Below, piece by piece: positions 1-8,261 of a stretch of 14,474 bases of DNA; position 1 is the first letter of the stretch; every line of letters begins with the position of its first letter. The translations under genes were made by a program, and so were the position numbers. The stretch covers positions 1 through 14,474 of the forward strand of contig CAJXTO010000028.1 of assembly GCA_913061245.1 (NCBI GenBank), in the 5' to 3' direction. The notes below the pieces were generated by a model. The model saw nothing but the letters and a program-made list of their open reading frames with translations. It ran no database searches and was not told the DNA's origin. Source of the stretch: an uncultured Oceanospirillales bacterium (GTDB lineage: Bacteria; Pseudomonadota; Gammaproteobacteria; Pseudomonadales; Litorivicinaceae).

Positions 1-237
1 GTGATTTGGTTGCAAGCTGATTTAAAAACGCAGTTTGATCGATTGAAAAATGATAAAAACAGGCCGCTATTGCAAGTCGCAGATCCCAAGGCCAAGCTCA
101 AAGCAATGGCTAGCGAGCGCGAACCTTTATACCGCGCTTATTCGTCAATACAAGTACAGACGCGACGAACGAATCCATCTATTGTAGTGCGTCAGATTAT
201 TGAACACATTGAGGGGCAGAGTGATGAGAACGCTTAA
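1..237 (+). CDS. aroK: Shikimate kinase, C-terminal part (5' end outside window)
   Basis: Only the last 78 residues are visible; the frame is open at base 1, so the leading GTG is an internal Val codon, not a start. Shikimate kinase phosphorylates the 3-hydroxyl of shikimate with ATP, the fifth step of chorismate synthesis, in the cytoplasm. The fragment carries the lid-region motif NRPLL (residues 21-25), whose Arg contacts ATP and substrate in the family, and the later ERxPLY motif with a conserved Arg, followed by the usual C-terminal helix (VVRQIIEHIE). Family members are about 170-190 residues, so roughly 100 residues including the Walker A loop lie upstream. The end overlaps the aroB start by 14 nt, the classic aroKB pairing, which suggests translational coupling. 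Identification is confident from motifs plus the neighbour. Confidence 0.93.
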   Translation: MIWLQADLKTQFDRLKNDKNRPLLQVADPKAKLKAMASEREPLYRAYSSIQVQTRRTNPSIVVRQIIEHIEGQSDENA

Positions 238-1300
238 AGTTGAATTGGGCGATCGCGCATATCCAATTCACATCGGGAGCGGCTTGATTGACTCAGATTT
301 GTTGGCAACTGTGATTCGAGGTCGCCAAGTTCTTGTCGTTACGAATGAAAGTATTGCACCCCTTTATTTAGACCGCGTTGTATCCGCATTGAAAGACTTT
401 GATGTGGCGACAGTGATTCTGCCTGATGGTGAAAGCCACAAACATATCGAGACCCTTGATGTCATTTTTTCGGAAGCATTGACCCGCCATTTTTCGAGGA
501 ATGCAACGATGATTGCCTTGGGCGGCGGTGTCGTTGGAGACATGGTTGGCTTTGCGGCTGCGACTTATCAGCGGGGAATCGATTTTGTTCAGATCCCAAC
601 CACACTGCTCTCACAGGTTGATTCATCGGTTGGAGGTAAAACCGGTGTGAACCATCGGCTCGGCAAAAACATGATAGGGGCATTTCATCAGCCTGTTGCG
701 GTGTTTATCGATACGGATGTTTTGACCACACTTCCTGAAAAAGAAATGTCCGCAGGGATGGCTGAAGTCATTAAATACGGGTTGTTGGGTGATGCTGAGT
801 TTTTGGCTTGGATCGAGTCGAATATTGATCTCTTGATGGCTAAAGATGCGGAAGCTGTTTCTGTCGCGATTGAGCGTTCATGCCAAATGAAGGCTGATAT
901 TGTTGCTCGTGATGAACGAGAAGGTGGTGTGCGAGCTCTACTCAATCTCGGCCACACATTTGGTCACGCGATTGAGGCGCACTTGGGCTATGGCGGCTGG
1001 CTTCATGGTGAAGCTGTTGGGGCCGGCATGGTATTGGCGGCCCGTTTGTCGCAGGCAATGGGCATGCTATCCGATGCTGACGTTGCCCGAGTGATTGCTG
1101 TGTGCGAGCGCGTTGCGCTTCCAACCGAACCACCCGCTGGTATGACGCCAGAAGACTTTATGAAGCATATGGCTGTTGATAAGAAAAATATTGATGGCCG
1201 GCTTCGCCTCGTATTGATGCGCTCTTTGGGCGACGCCTACGTTGAAGACCAAGCCCCTAATGAACTGCTTCTCGATGTGCTGAACGCGTGCTGCCGCTAG
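224..1300 (+). CDS. aroB: 3-dehydroquinate synthase
   Basis: Converts DAHP to 3-dehydroquinate, the second shikimate-pathway step; a cytoplasmic enzyme using NAD and a divalent metal (usually Zn or Co). It has 358 residues, normal for the family. The NAD-binding loop GGGVVGD is at residues 100-106. Family metal ligands are visible as Glu181 (AEVIKYG), His244 (NLGHTFGHA) and His261 (WLHGEAVG), each exactly three residues before the E. coli numbering E184/H247/H264. The start is ATG 224, with GAGGGG at 211-216 as ribosome binding site. A longer reading from TTG 200 adds eight residues with no family support and has no good binding site. It overlaps aroK by 14 nt and the next gene by 13 nt, so the three genes form a translationally coupled operon whose promoter lies upstream of the window. 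Confidence 0.97.
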   Translation: MRTLKVELGDRAYPIHIGSGLIDSDLLATVIRGRQVLVVTNESIAPLYLDRVVSALKDFDVATVILPDGESHKHIETLDVIFSEALTRHFSRNATMIALGGGVVGDMVGFAAATYQRGIDFVQIPTTLLSQVDSSVGGKTGVNHRLGKNMIGAFHQPVAVFIDTDVLTTLPEKEMSAGMAEVIKYGLLGDAEFLAWIESNIDLLMAKDAEAVSVAIERSCQMKADIVARDEREGGVRALLNLGHTFGHAIEAHLGYGGWLHGEAVGAGMVLAARLSQAMGMLSDADVARVIAVCERVALPTEPPAGMTPEDFMKHMAVDKKNIDGRLRLVLMRSLGDAYVEDQAPNELLLDVLNACCR

Positions 1301-2106
1301 TTCGATCACAACAGGCCTGTATTGAAAGAATTCGCTCCGCCGTTCGGTGGGCGAAGCGACTGGTTGTGTTGGTCGGCGCACCCGGCCAAGGGAAAAGCAC
1401 GGTGGCCGAGGCGCTAGTTCTCAGAAGTCCTGTGAACCCACTGCGCCTTGAAGGTGAGCTTATATCTGACCGAACCGATGCGGTGTTGCGTTTGATGGGG
1501 CTCGTTGGGCTTCGTCCAGAGGGAACTGATATTGAGATGCTGGCGCGACTTCAGCATAAGCAGCCTGCGGGAACCGAACACGGGATTCCAGAGATCATCG
1601 TAGATGATGCACATTGTCTTCCAAATGATGTGCTGCAGCTTTTTCACGAGTTGAGTTCAGGCGCTTATGGGCGGCGTTGGTCAGTTCTGATGATTGGTGA
1701 AGACACGTTAGTCAGTCGACTTCAGGCATTACAGCCAAAGCCTGCACTCTCGAGCACCATATTGCTGCCGCGTTGGGATCAACATGATCTCGAGGAGGCA
1801 TGCGCTAAGCTCTACCCAACTACGGATGTATCCATGCGAGCGCCTCGACTGCTTCAGCACTATGCAATTCACCCGAAGCAATTGCTGAGAGCGGTTGCGG
1901 AAGAGGATCCAACTTCGACCGTCGATCTGATCTCAGAGCATGATGATGAGGCATCAACTGTGTTTCGGATCGCTCCTGCGATCGTCATCGCTATCGGTAT
2001 TGCGATTGCAGCGCTTGTCGCGGTCTTAATATTTGTTCAAATGGATAACGAAGATTCTCGGGCCGCAAAGCCCACAACAATTCCCTTGACGCCAAATAAA
2101 CAGTAG
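1288..2106 (+). CDS. DamX-like AAA-type ATPase with one C-terminal membrane helix, no SPOR domain
   Basis: This 272-residue protein opens with a LPxxRSQQ segment like the start of the DamX/ExeA-type ATPase domain. A Walker A loop (GAPGQGKST) is at residues 30-38 and a Walker B strand (EIIVDD, then AH) at 102-107. One hydrophobic helix follows at about 228-252, then a 20-residue polar tail. The expected topology is a cytoplasmic ATPase domain with the short tail in the periplasm. By family and position (right after aroKB) it matches DamX, a septal-ring cell-division protein that binds peptidoglycan through a C-terminal SPOR domain. E. coli DamX has about 428 residues, and the SPOR part is missing here. 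No SPOR-like sequence is found in any frame downstream, so a recent frameshift is unlikely. The start is GTG 1288, overlapping aroB, with a weak ribosome binding site. The exact function is unknown; a role in division is inferred only. Confidence 0.85.
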   Translation: MLPLVRSQQACIERIRSAVRWAKRLVVLVGAPGQGKSTVAEALVLRSPVNPLRLEGELISDRTDAVLRLMGLVGLRPEGTDIEMLARLQHKQPAGTEHGIPEIIVDDAHCLPNDVLQLFHELSSGAYGRRWSVLMIGEDTLVSRLQALQPKPALSSTILLPRWDQHDLEEACAKLYPTTDVSMRAPRLLQHYAIHPKQLLRAVAEEDPTSTVDLISEHDDEASTVFRIAPAIVIAIGIAIAALVAVLIFVQMDNEDSRAAKPTTIPLTPNKQ

Positions 2107-2127
2107 TCTCAACGTCGTACCTTTCAT

Positions 2128-2156
2128 TTGCTCCGCGATCGCTAGAGTCATATACT
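2128..2156 (+). promoter_or_regulatory. Candidate sigma-70 promoter for gltBD
   Basis: A TATACT hexamer at 2151-2156 matches the -10 consensus at five of six bases. It lies 17 bp from a TTGCTC hexamer at 2128-2133, a partial -35 with three of six matches. Transcription would begin near 2163 and give a leader of about 165 nt before gltB. This is the only well-spaced promoter-like pair I found in the gap. It is inferred from hexamers and position. Confidence 0.4.
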
Positions 2157-2170
2157 ACGCGGCCTTTTTC
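2133..2170 (+). terminator. Weak candidate terminator after the aroKB operon
   Basis: CCGCG at 2133-2137 can pair with CGCGG at 2158-2162, followed by CC and TTTTTC. The stem is only 5 bp and the loop is 20 nt, so intrinsic termination would be weak at best. The candidate gltB -10 box lies inside the loop, so this may be coincidence, or the operon may simply read through into gltBD. Confidence 0.22.
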
Positions 2171-2226
2171 TTTATGGATTCAGTCGGTTGAGTCCAATTG
2201 ACACGGATGATTTGCTGGAGCTTGAT

Positions 2227-2331
2227 ATGAGCTCGCGAGATCCAGTGTCCGATTTCGGCGGGACGCGCGACGCCCCGTATTATTTGAGGTTGCGGCCCCA
2301 TTGGCCGTGTATTTTAGGAATGAGCATATGA
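2227..2331 (+). CDS. Possible 34-residue upstream ORF overlapping the gltB start
   Basis: ATG 2227 is preceded by TGGAG (2215-2219) at 7-nt spacing, a reasonable ribosome binding site. The frame runs 34 codons to TGA 2329-2331, sharing ATGA with the gltB start (2328-2331), a typical coupling overlap. The predicted peptide begins MSSRDPVSDF, ends CILGMSI and includes a RLRPHWP stretch. It is not rich in Glu or Gln, so a classical amino-acid attenuator is not indicated. I recognise no family, and an ORF this short can arise by chance. It is listed because the binding site and the overlap both fit. Confidence 0.25.
   Translation: MSSRDPVSDFGGTRDAPYYLRLRPHWPCILGMSI
2293..2307 (+). other. GC-rich hairpin just upstream of the gltB ribosome binding site
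   Basis: CGGCC (2293-2297) and GGCCG (2303-2307) form a perfect 5-bp stem with a 5-nt loop, extendable by G-U pairs. It is followed by TGTATTTT and then the gltB binding site AGGA (2316-2319). It could act as an attenuator or modulate translation, and ribosomes on the candidate upstream ORF would melt it. The structure is seen; the function is inferred. Confidence 0.3.
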
Positions 2332-5300
2332 CCAAAGGTCTTTATACACCTGGTGAGTTTCGCGATAACTGTGGTTTCGGTCTCATCGCGCATTGTGAAG
2401 GTGAGGCAAGTCACGATCTATTAATGACGTCAATCCAAGCACTGACGAGGATGACGCACCGCGGTGGTATTGCTGCCGACGGTAAAACAGGTGACGGTTG
2501 TGGTTTGTTATTCCAGATGCCAGATGCGTTCATGCGTCGTGCGGCACAAGATGCTTTCGGTGCGGAGCTTGGCGAATTATTCGCAGTGGGCATGGTTTTT
2601 CTGTCCACCGATTCAGCGACCGAAGTTCAGGCAGTTAAAGCAATTGAAGATGTTCTAACAGCTCGTAATTTGGCTGTGGTTGGCTGGCGTGATGTGCCAG
2701 TGGATCCTGCTAATCTTGGTCCGATAGCACGTGGAAACATGCCAGTCTTCAAGCAGGTGTTCGTTGAGCCTCAGGGACAAAGCAAAGAGCAATTCGATAA
2801 TGAATTGTTCATGGCATCGCGCTTAATTGAGCGTGCGATCGCATCTAATCCAGAGAATTATTTGTGTTCGCTATCGCGTCGTGTCGTGTCCTACAAGGGA
2901 TTGATGATGCCGGTTGATCTGCCTAATTTCTATCCAGATCTAAACGATGCATTAATGGCGACAGCGATTTGCGTGTTCCACCAACGGTTTTCTACCAACA
3001 CTCTCCCACGTTGGCCGCTTGCGCAGCCATTCAGGCTTCTTGCGCACAATGGTGAGATTAATACCATTGCCGGTAACAGAAACTGGGCCAATGCGCGTGG
3101 CCACTTGTTTAAGTCGGATCGTTTGCCTGAAATTGATCAAATCTTGCCATTGGTGAATTCCACAGGTTCCGACTCATCTAGTCTCGACAATATGCTCGAA
3201 GTGATGGTTGCTGGCGGTATGGATCTGTTCCGCGCGATCAGAATGCTTGTTCCACCTGCTTGGCAGAATGTGGATGACATGGACGCAGATTTGCGAGCGT
3301 TTTATGAATATAACTCGATGCACATGGAGCCTTGGGATGGACCTGCGGGCATTGTTTTAACCGATGGGCGATATGCATGCTGTCTGCTTGACCGCAATGG
3401 TCTGCGTCCTGCGCGTTGGGTCAAAACTAAAAATGGCTATTTAACCCTTTCCTCCGAGATTGGAACGTGGGATTACAAACCAGAAGATGTCATCGCAAAA
3501 GGTCGTGTTGGACCGGGCGAAATCCTAGCGATTGATACCGAAACAGGTGAGATGTTGGCAGCTGATGATATTGATCATCAGCTCAAAGGTCGCCAGCCGT
3601 ATAAGCAATGGTTGCGTGAGCAAACGATCCGCTTTGAAACGGAAATGAGAGACCCGTTCTCTGATCTTAAAAAGCTCTCAGAGCATGGATTGCCTCCCTA
3701 TCTGAAGCTCTTTAATTTGACCAGTGAAGAGCGCCACCAAGTCATCAAACCGTTAGCCGAGACAGGACAAGAAGCTGTTGGCTCGATGGGTGATGACACG
3801 CCGATGGCCGTTCTCTCGACTGAGCAACGCCATGTTGCTGATTACTTCCGCCAGCAATTTGCACAGGTCACCAACCCACCAATTGACCCATTGCGTGAAT
3901 CGATTGTAATGAGTTTGGAAACGTGCCTGGGGATGGAGCTGAACCCGTTTGAAGAAACGGCCGATCATGCGGAGCGCGTGATTCTGCATTCGCCAATTTT
4001 GTCGGCACCTAAAATGGATCGATTGAAGGCATTTGATCATCCGAAATATGGTCGGGTCCAGATTGAGCTTGCTTTCGACCCTGCGCTTGGATTGAAGGCG
4101 GCTGTTGAATCGGTTTGTCAGCAAGCAGTGGATGCGGTGCGTTCAGGCAAGACTTTGCTGATTCTTTCAGATCGTCATGTGACTGAAGATCAGTGGGTGG
4201 TGTCTGCAACCATGGCAACGGGTGCCGTGCATCACCGTTTGATTGAAGAAGGCCTACGTTGTTCTGCGAATATCATCGTGGATACAGCTGAAGCGCGTGA
4301 TTCGCATCATTTTGCGGTTCTTCTTGGATTTGGAGCAACAGCGGTCTATCCATATCTGTCATATCGCGTGATCAATGATTTGGTCGATTCGGATGAACTT
4401 GTGGGTGATCCTCTTGAGTTGCATCGGAATTACCGTAAAGGTATCAACAAAGGTCTGCTGAAAATTCTCTCGAAGATGGGTATTTCAACGATTGCAAGCT
4501 ACCGTGGTGCGCAGTTGTTTGAAGCTGTTGGCTTGTCGGATGAAATCGTAGATTTGTGTTTTAAAGGCGTGCAAAGCCGAATTGCTGGTGCAGATTTCTC
4601 TGATTTTGAGAATGATCAAAAGGTTCGTCAGTCGCTCGCTTGGTCAACACGTAAGCCTGTTCCGCAAGGTGGCTTCTTAAAGTACATGCACGGTGGTGAG
4701 TACCACGCCTACAACCCCGATGTCGTTCAAACATTGCAGCAGGCTGTTCAGACCGGGTCATACTCGACGTATCAAAAGTACGCAAAACTTGTAAACGAGC
4801 GTCCGGTTGCAACGTTACGGGATTTGCTCAAACTCGAAAAAGATGCGGGTCGCGCGATTTCGGTTGATGAAGTCGAGCCTGTGGAATCGATCCTGAAGCG
4901 ATTTGATTCAGCTGGAATGTCGTTGGGGGCACTCAGCCCTGAGGCTCACGAAGCACTAGCGCAGGCAATGAATGAATTGGGTGCGCGCTCGAATTCGGGT
5001 GAAGGTGGTGAGGACCCAGAACGGTTCGGTACCAGTCGAGTCTCGAAAATTAAACAGATTGCATCTGGCCGCTTCGGAGTCACGCCGCATTACTTGGTGA
5101 ATGCTGAGGTTCTTCAGATCAAGGTCGCACAGGGTGCAAAGCCTGGCGAGGGCGGTCAGTTACCTGGCGGTAAAGTGAATGCATTGATTGCGAGACTTCG
5201 TCACTCTGTGCCGGGCGTCACGTTGATCTCACCTCCGCCGCACCACGATATTTATTCGATTGAAGATTTGGCGCAGCTGATTTTTGACCTAAAGCAGGTG

Positions 5301-6776
5301 AATCCAAAAGCATTGGTATCGGTGAAGCTTGTGAGCGAGCCTGGAGTCGGGACAATTGCAGCGGGTGTTGCTAAAGCCTATGCGGATCTGATTACGATCT
5401 CAGGGTATGACGGTGGTACCGCAGCAAGTCCACTGACGTCGATTAAGTATGCAGGCTCGCCGTGGGAACTTGGGCTTTCAGAGGCACATCAGGCACTTCG
5501 CGCAAATGATCTGCGAGACAAGGTCCGTTTGCAGACGGATGGCGGGTTGAAGACGGGTGTCGATGTTGTCAAAGCCGCAATTCTCGGTGCTGAAAGCTTT
5601 GGCTTTGGTACAGCGCCAATGGTTGCAATGGGCTGTAAGTATCTGCGTATCTGTCATTTGAATAACTGTGCAACGGGTGTCGCAACGCAAAACGAACTGT
5701 TGCGGGAGCAACACTTCCGTGGAACGGTTGAGATGATTAAACATTTCTTCACATTTGTGGCTGAAGAAACGCGTGAAGTTATGGCCGAACTCGGTGTGAA
5801 GACCATGGCTGAACTTGTTGGTCGAACCGATCTATTGACTCAAGTTGGCGGTCGATCGCAGCGTCAGGCCAAACTCGATTTTTCACCTGTGTTGTACCAA
5901 GGCCCAGAGCACGAGGGTAAACCACAGCTGTGTGCTGTTGAGAAGAATCCTCCGTACGACGAGGCGCCATTGAACCAGGCAATTATTTCCGCAACACGTG
6001 ATGCTGTCGCTTCTGGTGCAGGCGGCGAGTTTGAATTCACGATTACAAACCAAGACCGTTCTGTCGGCGCGACTTTGTCTGGTGAAATTTCGTTGGTTCA
6101 CGGTCGTGAGGGATTAGCGAATCCAGTACGTTTGAACTTGTCCGGAACAGCAGGTCAAAGTTTTGGTGTGTTTAACGCCCCAGGTCTCGAAATGACTTTG
6201 CGTGGCGATGCCAACGATTATGTCGGTAAAGGCATGGCAGGCGGTCGACTTGTGATTGCTCCACCAGAAGGGTCGCAGTTTGCGACACAAGACACATCGA
6301 TCATCGGTAATACATGCTTGTATGGTGCAACGGGCGGAACGTTATACGCTTCAGGCCGAGCCGGCGAGCGATTTGCTGTACGTAATTCCGGTGCCACTGC
6401 AATCGTTGAAGGTGCTGGCGATCACTGCTGTGAATACATGACAGGTGGTTTAGTTATTGTCCTCGGGAAGACTGGTCGCAACTTCGGCGCTGGTATGACA
6501 GGAGGGTTTGCCTATGTTCTTGATGAATCGCGGACGTTTGTTGATCGCTACAATCACGAATTGGTCGAAATTGCGCGTGTGAGTACAGAGCATATGGAGC
6601 AATATCGTGCGCATTTGCGGTCGCAGATTCGTGATTATGTCGAAGCAACCAAGAGCCAGTGGGGCCAGACTATTCTTGATGACTTTGAGTCATTCGTCAG
6701 TCAATTCTGGCTTGTGAAGCCAAAGGCGGCGAGTTTGGGTGACCTGTTGGCGTCATCGAGATCGGGTGCGCAGTAG
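2328..6776 (+). CDS. gltB: Glutamate synthase (NADPH), large alpha subunit
   Basis: Catalyses glutamine-dependent amination of 2-oxoglutarate to two glutamates in the cytoplasm, in complex with GltD. The protein has 1482 residues, full length. The N-terminal class-II glutaminase domain starts at Cys15 after a 14-residue propeptide expected to be removed so that the Cys becomes the N-terminal nucleophile (RDNCGFGLIAH). Further glutaminase motifs are THRGG, HQRFSTNT and HNGEINT. A central domain follows, then the FMN-binding synthase domain (NSGEGGEDPERFG, GGQLPGGKV). The 3Fe-4S ligands are Cys1103, Cys1109 and Cys1114 (C-x5-C-x4-C). The C-terminal Gly-rich beta-helix occupies about 1230-1450. 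The start is ATG 2328 with AGGA at 2316-2319; TTG 2301 adds nine residues that fit the family poorly. gltD follows after 21 nt. Confidence 0.98.
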   Translation: MTKGLYTPGEFRDNCGFGLIAHCEGEASHDLLMTSIQALTRMTHRGGIAADGKTGDGCGLLFQMPDAFMRRAAQDAFGAELGELFAVGMVFLSTDSATEVQAVKAIEDVLTARNLAVVGWRDVPVDPANLGPIARGNMPVFKQVFVEPQGQSKEQFDNELFMASRLIERAIASNPENYLCSLSRRVVSYKGLMMPVDLPNFYPDLNDALMATAICVFHQRFSTNTLPRWPLAQPFRLLAHNGEINTIAGNRNWANARGHLFKSDRLPEIDQILPLVNSTGSDSSSLDNMLEVMVAGGMDLFRAIRMLVPPAWQNVDDMDADLRAFYEYNSMHMEPWDGPAGIVLTDGRYACCLLDRNGLRPARWVKTKNGYLTLSSEIGTWDYKPEDVIAKGRVGPGEILAIDTETGEMLAADDIDHQLKGRQPYKQWLREQTIRFETEMRDPFSDLKKLSEHGLPPYLKLFNLTSEERHQVIKPLAETGQEAVGSMGDDTPMAVLSTEQRHVADYFRQQFAQVTNPPIDPLRESIVMSLETCLGMELNPFEETADHAERVILHSPILSAPKMDRLKAFDHPKYGRVQIELAFDPALGLKAAVESVCQQAVDAVRSGKTLLILSDRHVTEDQWVVSATMATGAVHHRLIEEGLRCSANIIVDTAEARDSHHFAVLLGFGATAVYPYLSYRVINDLVDSDELVGDPLELHRNYRKGINKGLLKILSKMGISTIASYRGAQLFEAVGLSDEIVDLCFKGVQSRIAGADFSDFENDQKVRQSLAWSTRKPVPQGGFLKYMHGGEYHAYNPDVVQTLQQAVQTGSYSTYQKYAKLVNERPVATLRDLLKLEKDAGRAISVDEVEPVESILKRFDSAGMSLGALSPEAHEALAQAMNELGARSNSGEGGEDPERFGTSRVSKIKQIASGRFGVTPHYLVNAEVLQIKVAQGAKPGEGGQLPGGKVNALIARLRHSVPGVTLISPPPHHDIYSIEDLAQLIFDLKQVNPKALVSVKLVSEPGVGTIAAGVAKAYADLITISGYDGGTAASPLTSIKYAGSPWELGLSEAHQALRANDLRDKVRLQTDGGLKTGVDVVKAAILGAESFGFGTAPMVAMGCKYLRICHLNNCATGVATQNELLREQHFRGTVEMIKHFFTFVAEETREVMAELGVKTMAELVGRTDLLTQVGGRSQRQAKLDFSPVLYQGPEHEGKPQLCAVEKNPPYDEAPLNQAIISATRDAVASGAGGEFEFTITNQDRSVGATLSGEISLVHGREGLANPVRLNLSGTAGQSFGVFNAPGLEMTLRGDANDYVGKGMAGGRLVIAPPEGSQFATQDTSIIGNTCLYGATGGTLYASGRAGERFAVRNSGATAIVEGAGDHCCEYMTGGLVIVLGKTGRNFGAGMTGGFAYVLDESRTFVDRYNHELVEIARVSTEHMEQYRAHLRSQIRDYVEATKSQWGQTILDDFESFVSQFWLVKPKAASLGDLLASSRSGAQ

Positions 6777-6797
6777 GAATTTAGAGGATTTATTACG

Positions 6798-8222
6798 ATG
6801 TCCACGCAGAAAAACAATGACTTTCAGTTTTTAGATGTTGGAAGAGTGGATCCTACTAAAAAGGATCTTGACCAGCGCAAAGGCGAATTCACTGAAATTT
6901 ATCATCCGTTTTCTAACAAAGATGCCGGGTCTCAAGCACATCGGTGCCTTGCATGCGGTAACCCATATTGTTCGTGGAAGTGTCCTGTACACAACCACAT
7001 TCCGAATTGGCTCGAACTCATCAGTCAGGGAAACATTATGGCCGCTGTTGAGTTGTGCCATAAAACCAATTCATTGCCAGAAGTATGTGGGCGGGTCTGT
7101 CCACAGGATAGGCTTTGTGAAGGTGCCTGTACGCTCAACGACGGATTTGGCGCTGTCACGATAGGATCTGTTGAGAAGTACATCACCGATACGGCGTTTG
7201 CTTTGGGCTGGCGACCAGATATGTCAGATGTTGAATGGACCGATAAGCGAGTCGCCATCATCGGCGCTGGCCCCGCTGGTCTCGCATGTGCCGATATCTT
7301 GGCCCGTGGCGGCGTAAAGTCTGTCGTATTCGATCGTCACCCTGAAATCGGTGGCCTTCTTACTTTCGGAATTCCAGAATTTAAGCTTGAGAAATCGGTC
7401 ATGACTCGCCGTCGTGAGATCTTCGAAAGTATGGGAATTGAATTCCGTTTGAACACTGAAGTGGGCAATGACATTTCTGTCGGTGAATTGATGGAAACCT
7501 TCGATGCCGTATTCCTCGGTATGGGGACTTATACCAATATGGCGGGTGGATTCCCTGGAGAAAACCTCCCAGGTGTTTTTAAAGCGTTGCCATTTTTGAT
7601 CTCAAATGTGAATCGCTGTCTTGGATTTGAGAAAGATCCAAGTGAATTCATCAACATGGAAGGTAAGCGCGTGATCGTTCTTGGCGGTGGTGATACGGCC
7701 ATGGACTGCAATCGAACCTCGATCCGTCAGGGAGCCAAGTCAGTGACCTGTGTGTATCGTCGTGATGAGGCGAACATGCCAGGATCTCGTCGTGAGGTGG
7801 CCAACGCACGCGAGGAAGGCGTGAAGTTCATGTTCAACCGCCAACCTGTCGAAGTTGTTGGAGATGCCACTGGCGTTACGGGTGTGAAATTTGTGACGAC
7901 ACAGCTTGGTGAGCCGGATGCGAACGGACGTCGAAGCCCAGAAATTATTCCTGGATCAGAAGAAGTGATTCCTGCGGATTGCGTATTGATTGCTTTTGGA
8001 TTCCGTCCAAGTCCAGCAGACTGGTTCACTGATTTGAGTATTGATACTGCAGATTCTGGTCTTGTTTTGGCTGCAGAAGAGCAAGATCTTCCATATCAGA
8101 CAACGAACCCGAAGGTATTTGCTGGTGGCGATATGGTGCGCGGTTCAGATTTGGTGGTGACTGCAATTGCGGAAGGCCGTGGAGCGGCACAATCCATACT
8201 CGATTATTTGGATATTCGATAA
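6798..8222 (+). CDS. gltD: Glutamate synthase (NADPH), small beta subunit
   Basis: Oxidises NADPH with FAD and passes electrons through Fe-S clusters to the FMN/3Fe-4S centre of GltB. It has 474 residues, the usual size. Two N-terminal cysteine groups, C50/C53/C58/C62 and C97/C101/C107/C111, supply 4Fe-4S ligands. The FAD Rossmann motif GAGPAG is at 156-161 and the NADPH-binding GGGDTAMD begins at 296. The C-terminal FAD-contact GGDMVRG is also present. The start ATG 6798 follows AGAGGA (6783-6788) at 9-nt spacing and lies 21 nt after the gltB stop, so the two subunits are co-transcribed. Related subunits also occur in dihydropyrimidine dehydrogenase-type and NADH-dependent complexes, but adjacency to a full gltB settles the role. 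Confidence 0.98.
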   Translation: MSTQKNNDFQFLDVGRVDPTKKDLDQRKGEFTEIYHPFSNKDAGSQAHRCLACGNPYCSWKCPVHNHIPNWLELISQGNIMAAVELCHKTNSLPEVCGRVCPQDRLCEGACTLNDGFGAVTIGSVEKYITDTAFALGWRPDMSDVEWTDKRVAIIGAGPAGLACADILARGGVKSVVFDRHPEIGGLLTFGIPEFKLEKSVMTRRREIFESMGIEFRLNTEVGNDISVGELMETFDAVFLGMGTYTNMAGGFPGENLPGVFKALPFLISNVNRCLGFEKDPSEFINMEGKRVIVLGGGDTAMDCNRTSIRQGAKSVTCVYRRDEANMPGSRREVANAREEGVKFMFNRQPVEVVGDATGVTGVKFVTTQLGEPDANGRRSPEIIPGSEEVIPADCVLIAFGFRPSPADWFTDLSIDTADSGLVLAAEEQDLPYQTTNPKVFAGGDMVRGSDLVVTAIAEGRGAAQSILDYLDIR

Positions 8223-8230
8223 AGATATTG

Positions 8231-8246
8231 GATTCCCCTAGGAATC
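8231..8246. repeat. Inverted repeat in the gltD-metY gap (dyad 1)
   Basis: GATTCC and GGAATC are perfect 6-bp arms around CCTA, 9 bp after the gltD stop. As RNA this is a small hairpin with no following T-run, so it is a poor intrinsic terminator. As DNA it could be an operator half-site pair or a 3'-end stabiliser for gltBD mRNA. The function is unknown. Confidence 0.4.
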
Positions 8247-8261
8247 TTGATTACACAGGGC

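Noticed and set aside
200..223. Upstream TTG start for aroB
   Set aside because: It adds eight residues unlike the family. ATG 224 has GAGGGG at proper spacing and gives metal-ligand numbering exactly three less than E. coli.
2301..2327. Upstream TTG start for gltB
   Set aside because: ATG 2328 has a good AGGA site and gives a short propeptide before the catalytic Cys that fits the family; the TTG lies inside a hairpin without a binding site.
2107..2327. Remnant of a SPOR domain or of dam after the DamX-like gene
   Set aside because: I read the frames by eye and found only short ORFs with no SPOR or DNA adenine methylase motif.
249..2842. Three copies of GCGATCGC (249-256, 2135-2142, 2835-2842), like the cyanobacterial HIP1 motif
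   Set aside because: There are more than expected by chance for an 8-mer, but only three, two of them inside coding sequence. The gene content is gammaproteobacterial, and no pattern links the sites.
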